Below, piece by piece: positions 17,900 to 25,276 of a DNA stretch of 64,000 nt; positions within the stretch are counted from its first letter, which is position 1, and the number at the start of each line of letters is the position of its first letter. The notes beneath the pieces were generated by a model. It ran no database searches. It worked only from the letters and a program-made list of their open reading frames with translations, and had not been told where the DNA came from. The position numbers were made by a program, and so were the translations under genes. The stretch lies in assembly GCF_027213645.1 (NCBI RefSeq), contig NZ_JAPWGL010000002.1, forward strand, positions 930,001 to 994,000, written 5' to 3'. The DNA is from Pedobacter rhodius. GTDB lineage: Bacteria; Bacteroidota; Bacteroidia; Sphingobacteriales; Sphingobacteriaceae.

Positions 17900-18554
17900 T
17901 TTCAATAAGAAATTCGAAGATAAAACTTTAAAAGGTGGTTTTTGGGCTGTTATAGTTGTCGTACTTGTAATTATCATACTATTATCCATAGTTACAACAA
18001 TTAAAATCTATAATGGTGACCATGTTAAACTATTTGGATTAGAATATAATATTCCAAAACCACAACTTGATACCACGATTAAAGATATACCTACATCAAA
18101 GGATGTACCGTCTGTCAAGGATAAGCCAAACCCGAAAATGGCATCATCGACAAATTTTCATTCAAGAGAAAAAATTAAACCATCTGTTAAATATAATATT
18201 ACTGCACCAGTAACAAATAGTGCAATTGGAGATAATGCAGTAACGAACAATTACAATGGAGTTAAGCAACGTCACTTAGACGAAGAAACTTACAAGAGTA
18301 TTATGCGCCAAATTGACGAACTTTATATAAAATATCCTGATTATGACACTACGAAAATTGATGTGGTAATACATCAAGATGAAGAGTCTGGGATTTTAGG
18401 TGATGAGTTAGTACGAAACTTAAAATTAAATGGATTTCAAGTTATTACTCATCCTTCCATATCATCTAATTTTACCAATAATTTCACTATTTTAAAAGGG
18501 TGGAGCAATTACCCGTTAATATGGGTAGAAAAAGCAAAAAATGGGAATCACTAA
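17886..18554 (+). CDS. Single-pass membrane passenger protein with NNYNG motif (222 aa)
   Basis: 222 residues with one membrane helix (about residues 20-43, FWAVIVVVLVIIILLSIVTTIKIY). A low-complexity Pro/Lys/Asp stalk (about 60-110) is followed by NSAIGDNAVTNNYNG, the glycine/asparagine repeat wording seen between membrane anchors and effector domains in several conflict-type proteins. The last 95 residues form a small alpha/beta domain (KIDVVIHQDEESGILGDELVRNLKLNGFQVITHP). No named family was recognised. It is the last gene before the right transposon end (4 bp from the terminal repeat) and is coupled to the 51-residue gene. Confidence 0.7.
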   Translation: MGKVDFNKKFEDKTLKGGFWAVIVVVLVIIILLSIVTTIKIYNGDHVKLFGLEYNIPKPQLDTTIKDIPTSKDVPSVKDKPNPKMASSTNFHSREKIKPSVKYNITAPVTNSAIGDNAVTNNYNGVKQRHLDEETYKSIMRQIDELYIKYPDYDTTKIDVVIHQDEESGILGDELVRNLKLNGFQVITHPSISSNFTNNFTILKGWSNYPLIWVEKAKNGNH

Positions 18555-18558
18555 TCTT

Positions 18559-18588
18559 GTCCCAACTGGGTATAGTTACCTTATCAAA
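18559..18588 (-). repeat. Right transposon end: 22-bp inverted repeat plus 8-bp target duplication
   Basis: The terminal repeat at 18559-18580 is the exact reverse complement of 11598-11619 and is followed by TTATCAAA at 18581-18588. The next base pair begins the stop codon of the sigma gene (18589-18591, minus strand). Confidence 0.93.
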
Positions 18589-19155
18589 TTATGCAGCAAA
18601 AACTGAAGAACCCAGGTTAAGCGTTCTTAAAACCTGAATGGCTCTATATACATGATTGATAACAGATTGGTATCTTATACCGGTTATTTCAGCAATCTGA
18701 TTGTATTCCATATCCTCATAAAATCGCATATAGATGATTTCTTTCTGCTTTGACGGAAGTGTATTTATTGCTTTGTAAATAAGTTGTTTAAGCGCCAGTT
18801 CTTTTTCTTCAAAAATAATCAGTTCTTCTCCAGAAAACTGGAAATCGGGTTCCGGTAAGACATCGAGTTTATCCTGTTTTAATTTCGCACTTTTAATATG
18901 ATTCAGCACAATAGAACGCGTAGATTTGATGAAATAGGCTTTAACATTTTGAAGCGGACCAATTTTGGTCTTTCTTTCCCAGAATCTGACAAAAAGATCC
19001 TGCAAAAGATCATCGCTCAGGTCTTCATCCTTTAATATTTTACAGGCATAGTTAAATAAAACAGGGTACAGTGTGCGGTGTAATATGGCATAAGATTTTT
19101 GATCTCCGCTGCAGCTTCTGTCCCAAAGGATGTTAAGTTCTTCAACCCGGTTCAT
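18589..19155 (-). CDS. ECF-type RNA polymerase sigma factor
   Basis: 188 residues from ATG 19155 (MNRVEELNILWDRSCSGDQ); upstream in-frame starts add 30 residues that look untranslated. Sigma region 2 is YPVLFNYACKILKDEDLSDDLLQDLFVRFWERK and region 4 is LPSKQKEIIYMRFYEDMEYNQIAEITGIRYQSVINHVYRAIQVL. It is of the Bacteroidota type that usually acts with a FecR-like anti-sigma factor and SusC/SusD, none of which is beside it here. The transposon inserted directly at its stop codon without altering the protein. Before that insertion the lyase gene started about 210 bp away, so it may belong to the glycan locus. Confidence 0.88.
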   Translation of the reverse strand: MNRVEELNILWDRSCSGDQKSYAILHRTLYPVLFNYACKILKDEDLSDDLLQDLFVRFWERKTKIGPLQNVKAYFIKSTRSIVLNHIKSAKLKQDKLDVLPEPDFQFSGEELIIFEEKELALKQLIYKAINTLPSKQKEIIYMRFYEDMEYNQIAEITGIRYQSVINHVYRAIQVLRTLNLGSSVFAA

Positions 19156-19310
19156 AAGATATTCATATTTGGTTGATACGAATATGGGTTGTTCGGCAAA
19201 AACAGAGGGGTATAAAATCGTAAAGAAAGAGTGTATTTTCAACAAGCTATACTAACCGAGGCTTTTGGGCATTCCACAAATCATTTATTGAAACAGGGAA
19301 AGAAAATTTC

Positions 19311-22300
19311 CTATTTAATTTTAAACCGATTGTTAAAAGATTTGCGGTGCTTTTTTATAAATTCAGAAGGGTTGAGTTTAAAGAGCTTTAAGAACTGCTT
19401 ACCAAAATATTTCGGATCGTTAAAACCACAGCGGAAGGCCGCTTCATTTACATTACAGTCAGAGTTAATCATAAGTTCTGCTGCCTTACGCAGCCTTATA
19501 AACCGGATAAAAGCGTTTACAGATTGACCGGAAATTGATTTTACACGTTTGTAAAGGTTACTATGGCTCATGCCGATTTCGGCTACCAGCGATTTTATAC
19601 CAAAATCAGGGTCGTTAAGGTGTTCTTCAACTATAAGGATACATTTATCGAGGAATTTTTTATAATCCTCAGAAATTACAATTGAATTTTTCTGAAGTGT
19701 AATTTCATTATAGAAATAGTTCTGCAGATTATTCCTGTTTTTGAGCAGGTTTTCTACCCTGGCAATTAAATAGTCCTTTTCGAAAGGTTTATTGATGTAA
19801 TCATCTGCCCCGCCTTTTAAACTTTTTATTTTAAGTTCATTTGATGAACTGGCGGTTAATAAAATAATGGGTATATAAGATAAGGTAGGGTCACTTTTAA
19901 TTTTTTCACAAAGTTCAATGCCGTCCAATTGCTGCATCCTGTAATCTGTAATAATTAAATCAGGCATCTTTTCAAATGCCATATCCAATCCCGATTCTCC
20001 ATCCTCTGCTTCGTAAATCGTATAGCTTAACTTAAACACGCTCCTGATGTAACCTCTGATTTCAGCCTCATCATCTACAATTAATATCGATTTTTTTTCA
20101 CTTATAATAGATTCTTCTTCGAGCAATTGCTCCGAAAAGTTTGGTCCAGGATTAAAATCATCAGTAATAAGTTCGTTCAACAGTTTTGACTCTGTATTGG
20201 GCAGAACTTCAGCTATCCCTTTTAAATGTGAAGTACCTTTTAATAGTTTTAAACTAAAAGTTGTACCGGCATTAACCTTGCTTGTATAAGTTAAGGTTGC
20301 CGAATGTGCTTCGGCGAATTGCCGGGCCAGGTACAAACCAATTCCAAAACCGGGTTTAGCCGAGCCATTTTTATTTTCTGCCTGGTAAAATCGCTGAAAT
20401 ATCTGTTCTCCTTCGCTCCCGGCAATCCCCGGTCCGGTATCTTCAACAAATATCGATATGAATGATTCTTCTTCGCTAACCATTAATTTTACCGTTCCGA
20501 ATGCCGGTGTGTATTTAAGCGCATTAGAAAGCAGGTTAAAAAGTATAATCTCCAGTTTTTCCCGGTCGGCAAAAACAAACAATTCCTGCTCTTCCGAGAT
20601 CAACTTAAAATTGATGTTTTTTGATACTGCTTGCTGCGTAAAACACAGGTAAACTTCCTCGCAGATATTAACAACATTCAGCTTAGACGGGTTGATGCGA
20701 TCAGACCCCTGATCAACCTTTCTGAACAGCAATAGCTGATCAACCAGGCTCAGCATTCTTCTGGCATTTCTGTGGATGATGTTTAGTTCCGGTTTATCCT
20801 CATTGGATTGCCGGCTTGTGCGCTCCATTAAATCTTTAACCGGATTAATGATTAAAGTAAGCGGCGAACGGAATTCATGCGATATATTGGTAAAAAAGCT
20901 AAGCCTTTTTTCGTTCAGCTCTTTTTCTTTTTCGTTAATTACCTTTTCTTTTTCGTGCTCTGCCTTCTCTTTTTCATGCAAGGCCGCTGCCGTTTCGTAT
21001 TCTGCTTTTTTCCTTTTCGATTCTAAATTAATCAGCTGCACTTCATATTTAAGTTTATTTTGCTTGTTTTTATACTGCAGGTAAATGTAAATCATACCTA
21101 TAAAACACAGCGTATAAACCAGGTATGCCCACCAGGTTCGGTACCAGGGCGGTAAAACAATAATATTTAAGACCAACTCATTTTTGTTCCAGATACCATC
21201 AGCATTGGTAGACTGAACCCTGAAAACATAGGAACCTTCATCAACATGAGTATACACCGCAGTTCTGTTTTTTCCTGCCTTATTCCAATCTCTATCCCAA
21301 CCCTCCAAAAAATAAGCATAAGAAATCTTATTGGCGGCAGAATATTCCAGTGCCGTAAATTCAAAGGAGAATATGGCATCTTTATAGGGAACTTTTAATT
21401 GCTTCACCATGCCATCCGATTCCTTTTTTACATAATCGTGACTGATTTCAATCGGAAGATTATTGATAGATACGCCTGTAAGCTGCAGACTGGGAAAGTT
21501 ATTGATTGGAAAAATAGCCAGAGGATCGAAAATATTTAATCCCTTAATTCCTCCGAATGCAAACTCCCCGCTTTTGAGCTTTAGTCCTGCATTAATCTGG
21601 AACTGGTTGCTTTGCAACCCGTCGCTTTGATAAAAATTTTCGAAAGACTTTGTAACCGGATTAAATTTAGATATTCCGTTATAGGTACTCAGCCAGATAT
21701 TTCCGCCTTTGTCTTCGAGAATGGACAGCACCGCATTGTTGGAAAGGCCATCTTCGGTGGTATAGCGTGCTGATACCTTCCCCGTCTTCCGGTCGAACAG
21801 CAATAAACCGCCACCCTCCGTACCGACCCAGAAATTCCCTTTGGTATCTTCCAGTATGTTGCGTAAGGTGTAACCGATATCAAAGAATTTATGGTTCTTC
21901 GTTTTTTTATCAATCAGCACTAGCTGACTGAGGTTTCCACCCCAAAAATCACCTTTCGAATCTTCATACAGATCAAAAAGGTCAGAAAGACGGGTATCAA
22001 AAAGTTCAAACTGATCAAGCGATGGATTGAACCGATACAAAGCACCTAATATACTACCCCGCCTTAACGTAGAGGCCCATAAGGTTTGATTTTGATCTTT
22101 ATGAAGTACGAATACAACCTTATTTTCGATCCTTGTACCTGGGTTTATGCATTTGTACCTTTTAAATTTGTTCAGCTTCGGATCATAAAGATTAATTCCT
22201 GAACTGAATGTGGCCAGCCAAAACCGGCCTTTAGCATCTTGCTGAATTGAAGTAATGTAATTTGACGATATAGATTGCGGATTGTCGGCTCTATTTCTGA

Positions 22301-23453
22301 AATTAATACGTTTATTTGTTTTTCTGTCCCAAATATCCAGACCCGAATATTCTGTACCAATCCATAGCCTGTTATTTTCATCCTCAAATATGGATGAAAT
22401 GGCTTCCGAATTCTCTCCTTTGAGGGAAATGTTACTAAAGCCTTTCTTATTCGGATCGACTACCCCCACTCCTCTTAACGAAGTACCTATCCATTTTCTG
22501 GCATTTTTATCAATATAAATGGCGTAAATAACACCAATTGGCAATTGCCTGTTCGCATCAAGTGCTACGCTAATAAATGTATCTTTACGAATATCGAACA
22601 ATAAAACACCGCTGTCTGGGGTGCCTAGCCATACATTTTTAGCTTGATCGATACCCATACTCAAAATCCCTCCTGTGTAGCTACTGCCGTTTTTCCCGGT
22701 TAACCGCGTAATCTGTTTGTCGATTACATTATACTTATAAAGTCCGTTTACCGTTCCAAGCCAGATATTATCGCCATCAAGCTCCATACAATCGGTAAGA
22801 GGCAGGTTATCATTCACCACCATCAGTTTCATCGATCGGTAATCGAGTTTGCAGAGTCCTAAGTTTTGAATAAGCGCCCATAAGGTTCCGTCTTTAGCGA
22901 ATCGGATAGACTGAACACCATAGTGCTTGGTTTCCTTTCCTGAAATTATAAGCGCTATCGGCTCGGCTACAAAAGTGTTAGGCTTACAATAAAACAATCC
23001 ACGCTCTTCCGCTCCGATAAATACCTTTCCAGTACGGTCTGTTCCAATGTCTTTAATCACATAATTTAAGGGAACAGGCTTACTGCTTTCTACTGTACGG
23101 CACTGAATGGTCGTAAAGCTTCCGTAAAGTCCGTTATAAACACTAACGCCACGTCGGGTACCAATCCAAAGCCTATGATGAGCGTCTTCCCTAATTACAG
23201 AAATAATATTATGTGTAACGGAATGTGGATTCTTAATCTGGTTTCTAAAAACCTTGAAACCATAACCATCATAACGGTTCAATCCATCTCTGGTACCAAA
23301 CCAGAGAAAACCTTTATGATCCTGATAAATGCTTCTTACCTGATTATTCGAAAGTCCGTTTTCGATACCCAGATAAGAAACTATCGGTTTCGTTTGGGAA
23401 ACCGAACGGCTTGTAAACAGGAAGCTTAGGATCAGGAACAGCAGGACTCTCAC
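19311..23453 (-). CDS. Hybrid two-component system regulator (propeller sensor, kinase, receiver, AraC)
   Basis: 1380 residues. After a signal peptide, about fourteen propeller repeats (KGFLWFGTRDGLNRYDGY, NNRLWIGTEYSGLDIWDR, KGNFWVGTEGGGLLLFDR) span residues about 25-690. A Y_Y_Y domain and one membrane helix (about 795-815) follow. Next are a charged coiled coil, HisKA (NISHEFRSPLTLIINP), an ATPase domain (FADREKLEIILFNLLSNALKYTP, EDTGPGIAGSE), a receiver (ILIVDDE, LIITDYRM) and a C-terminal AraC DNA-binding domain (NVNEAAFRCGFNDPKYFGKQFLKLFKLNPSEF). Such regulators sense glycan fragments in the periplasm and activate the neighbouring degradation genes. All domains look intact. Confidence 0.95.
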   Translation of the reverse strand: MRVLLFLILSFLFTSRSVSQTKPIVSYLGIENGLSNNQVRSIYQDHKGFLWFGTRDGLNRYDGYGFKVFRNQIKNPHSVTHNIISVIREDAHHRLWIGTRRGVSVYNGLYGSFTTIQCRTVESSKPVPLNYVIKDIGTDRTGKVFIGAEERGLFYCKPNTFVAEPIALIISGKETKHYGVQSIRFAKDGTLWALIQNLGLCKLDYRSMKLMVVNDNLPLTDCMELDGDNIWLGTVNGLYKYNVIDKQITRLTGKNGSSYTGGILSMGIDQAKNVWLGTPDSGVLLFDIRKDTFISVALDANRQLPIGVIYAIYIDKNARKWIGTSLRGVGVVDPNKKGFSNISLKGENSEAISSIFEDENNRLWIGTEYSGLDIWDRKTNKRINFRNRADNPQSISSNYITSIQQDAKGRFWLATFSSGINLYDPKLNKFKRYKCINPGTRIENKVVFVLHKDQNQTLWASTLRRGSILGALYRFNPSLDQFELFDTRLSDLFDLYEDSKGDFWGGNLSQLVLIDKKTKNHKFFDIGYTLRNILEDTKGNFWVGTEGGGLLLFDRKTGKVSARYTTEDGLSNNAVLSILEDKGGNIWLSTYNGISKFNPVTKSFENFYQSDGLQSNQFQINAGLKLKSGEFAFGGIKGLNIFDPLAIFPINNFPSLQLTGVSINNLPIEISHDYVKKESDGMVKQLKVPYKDAIFSFEFTALEYSAANKISYAYFLEGWDRDWNKAGKNRTAVYTHVDEGSYVFRVQSTNADGIWNKNELVLNIIVLPPWYRTWWAYLVYTLCFIGMIYIYLQYKNKQNKLKYEVQLINLESKRKKAEYETAAALHEKEKAEHEKEKVINEKEKELNEKRLSFFTNISHEFRSPLTLIINPVKDLMERTSRQSNEDKPELNIIHRNARRMLSLVDQLLLFRKVDQGSDRINPSKLNVVNICEEVYLCFTQQAVSKNINFKLISEEQELFVFADREKLEIILFNLLSNALKYTPAFGTVKLMVSEEESFISIFVEDTGPGIAGSEGEQIFQRFYQAENKNGSAKPGFGIGLYLARQFAEAHSATLTYTSKVNAGTTFSLKLLKGTSHLKGIAEVLPNTESKLLNELITDDFNPGPNFSEQLLEEESIISEKKSILIVDDEAEIRGYIRSVFKLSYTIYEAEDGESGLDMAFEKMPDLIITDYRMQQLDGIELCEKIKSDPTLSYIPIILLTASSSNELKIKSLKGGADDYINKPFEKDYLIARVENLLKNRNNLQNYFYNEITLQKNSIVISEDYKKFLDKCILIVEEHLNDPDFGIKSLVAEIGMSHSNLYKRVKSISGQSVNAFIRFIRLRKAAELMINSDCNVNEAAFRCGFNDPKYFGKQFLKLFKLNPSEFIKKHRKSFNNRFKIK

Positions 23454-23667
23454 AAGGGATATTTATTTAATCTCAAAATATAAACATTTTTTAAGTACTG
23501 CAAACAGAAAATTTCTGTTGCTTTATAATATGCTTCTTAAAGTCCATCTTAGCATGGCGAATTCCATAAATTAATTATCGTGCTTAAATGATTTTAAAAT
23601 TCTATTGTTGTATGATAGTTGGGTCTTCACAGAAATAAAATACCATGATGCTTTACAGATTTAAGAT

Positions 23668-24090
23668 TTAATGAACATGAATTATTTTAATGTTTATGGC
23701 TACATTTTTGCCATTAATAATAAGCTTGCTACCCAGCTGTGAGGAAAAACTCTGAGAACTCGTTAGCCATACCGCCCAGGCGCGTTTAACCTCGGAAAAC
23801 ATATCAGGATTATTATAGATAACTGAAGCTTTTCGGTGCAGATCCCTGGAGTGGAGTGAAATCCTGATTTCTTTTTCAAGAGATGTAAAATCTTCTTTTG
23901 AAACCCTGTAGAAATTCATCAATTCCCTATTTGTATCATTGATTACCTCTACCTGCGAGGGTTGTTTAGCAAGAATACTGCTGCACCTCCAATAAAAGGC
24001 TCACAGTAGAGTATGTGAGAAAAAACACCATGATTCTTTACGAACTTGTCTTTAATCTTATAAGATATAGAGGGAAATGCGCAGATTACA
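23668..24090 (-). pseudogene. Remnant of a D12-class DNA adenine methylase
   Basis: Reading down the minus strand, one frame gives KIKDKFVKNHGVFSHILYCEPFIGGAAVF (about 24060-23975), the family's YCEPFxGGAAVFF region. The next frame continues LAKQPSQVEVINDTNRELMNFYRVSKEDF and AWAVWLTSSQSFSSQLG to 23668. A one-base loss near 23975 joins the two. The usual N-terminal PISYYGGK motif and the C-terminal half with the second catalytic motif are missing, so the gene is dead. Such methylases are commonly carried by phages and conjugative elements, which suggests an old mobile insertion here. Confidence 0.7.
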
Positions 24091-24387
24091 TAGGCAATGA
24101 GGGATCTGGCTATAAGAGCTATCCCCCAAGTGTTACTAACTAATGATTTTATTTCATAAAATTAGTATTAGTTACAATCTACTTTTTCGTATTTCCGGAT
24201 CCAAAGCACTTAATCTTCCTAATTCATGGATGCCAAATTCTGGTTGATAGATTGTATGGAAAAAAGGGAGAAAAACACTTTTCTTTGAAAGTAAAAGGTC
24301 TGGTCGACGAAGACCAAGGCTCGCGGATAAACAGTGGATTCGTTAATTCCAAATGCCTGCATGGTAAAAGCTCTTTATAAACAATAA

Positions 24388-24657
24388 TTAACGACCAAAC
24401 GGTTCATCTTTGTTCGGTATATCTTCATTGAAGAAATCATTCATGCTTAAATTGAAAATATTTAAAACATAAAACAACATACTTATTGTTATATCAGCTG
24501 TTCCCTCCTCATATTTACGATATTGAGAGCAGTCTAAGTTATTCTCCTGCGCAAATTTATTTAAGTCGGTAAAACCTTTTGCCATTCGCAGGTCTTTGAG
24601 CTTTAAACCTAATTTATGTAGTTCTTCCTGATCGCTTATCTGACTATTGCTTTTCAT
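24388..24657 (-). CDS. XRE-family helix-turn-helix protein
   Basis: 89 residues. A single HTH domain covers about 10-72 (LGLKLKDLRMAKGFTDLNKFAQENNLDCSQYRKYEEGTADITISMLFYVLNIFNLSMNDFF). It differs from the textbook fold in the DCSQYRKYEEG stretch, which is the form seen in Bacteroidota chromosomal XRE proteins. It lies 75 bp downstream of an unknown gene and on the same strand as dinB-dnaE, so it could be the last gene of that operon and feed back on it. That link is from position only. Confidence 0.8.
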   Translation of the reverse strand: MKSNSQISDQEELHKLGLKLKDLRMAKGFTDLNKFAQENNLDCSQYRKYEEGTADITISMLFYVLNIFNLSMNDFFNEDIPNKDEPFGR

Positions 24658-24732
24658 ATTAATTTATTTGTTGATTGTTGTATGTAATAAAATAAATAGA
24701 TAAACGCTTTTTAAAATATATCCAATAATAGA

Positions 24733-25224
24733 TTATTTCACTTCAATTAAAAATTCATCTGAAAAGTCGCTATTATACACCTTAAAGCCAACAGGCCATG
24801 GCACTTCAACCAAATCTCCTATAAATGATATAAACAGCAATTTAAATCGCCCGAAGTTAATATTTTTAAGACAAATAACCAGATAAGCACTATCGCTCTG
24901 CATGATAACTTCTTGTATATAGGTTGCCCAATGGTTTTTTATTTTTAAAGAAATATGGTCAAAATTTTGAGCGTCAATAAAAGAACCTATTTCGAATAAC
25001 CTTTTCTGATTTAAACTGTTAGGTATAGTTGATAGCCAGGCATTGTTGACTTTTTGAAGACGGCCAATCAGGTATCCTCCTGATAATACATGCCAGCCCT
25101 CGCTTTCCAGATAATTAACCAATTGATAAGTTTCAACCGCCTTTCCCTGTCCAATTACATAATTCAATATGACTTTCATGGTCAAAGTGGGAAGTTCCTT
25201 TCTGTATTTATCTAAACCTTGCAT
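24733..25224 (-). CDS. Hypothetical protein downstream of the polymerase genes (163 aa)
   Basis: 163 residues, soluble, no signal peptide. A second start at residue 16 (MKVILNYVIGQGKAVETYQLVNYLESEGW) is possible. That first part looks like a winged-helix or DNA-binding-like helix pair; the rest is beta-rich (SAYLVICLKNINFGRFKLLFISFIG). No family was recognised. It starts 52 bp after the dnaE-like stop on the same strand and is probably co-transcribed with it. Confidence 0.65.
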   Translation of the reverse strand: MQGLDKYRKELPTLTMKVILNYVIGQGKAVETYQLVNYLESEGWHVLSGGYLIGRLQKVNNAWLSTIPNSLNQKRLFEIGSFIDAQNFDHISLKIKNHWATYIQEVIMQSDSAYLVICLKNINFGRFKLLFISFIGDLVEVPWPVGFKVYNSDFSDEFLIEVK

Positions 25225-25276
25225 TATTTTTTACCTGTTTTTACAACAAAACTTATCTATCATTTTTAATTTAAAT

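Larger units (their letters stand above)
11598..18580. mobile_element. IS1595-family transposon with passenger genes (6,983 bp)
   Basis: The segment is bounded by perfect 22-bp inverted repeats (11598-11619 and 18559-18580) that start GGTAACTATACCC. It is flanked on both sides by the identical 8-mer TTATCAAA (11590-11597 and 18581-18588). It contains a single transposase gene of the IS1595/ISXO2 type (16277-17212). An 8-bp duplication and GG ends are the known habit of this family, and some of its subgroups are known to be long because they carry other genes. About thirteen passenger genes occupy both strands. The DNA is visibly more AT-rich than the glycan genes around it. Insertion was at the end of the ECF sigma gene: removing the element and one 8-mer rejoins the flanks cleanly. 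Confidence 0.93.

Noticed and set aside
20776..21084. A Ser/Phe-rich plus-strand frame in the hybrid regulator gene
   Set aside because: It is the antisense reading of the Lys/Glu-rich coiled coil of the regulator.
24290..24330. Short hairpin TGGTC/GACCA as a possible attachment site
   Set aside because: Five-base arms only, and no counterpart at the right junction.
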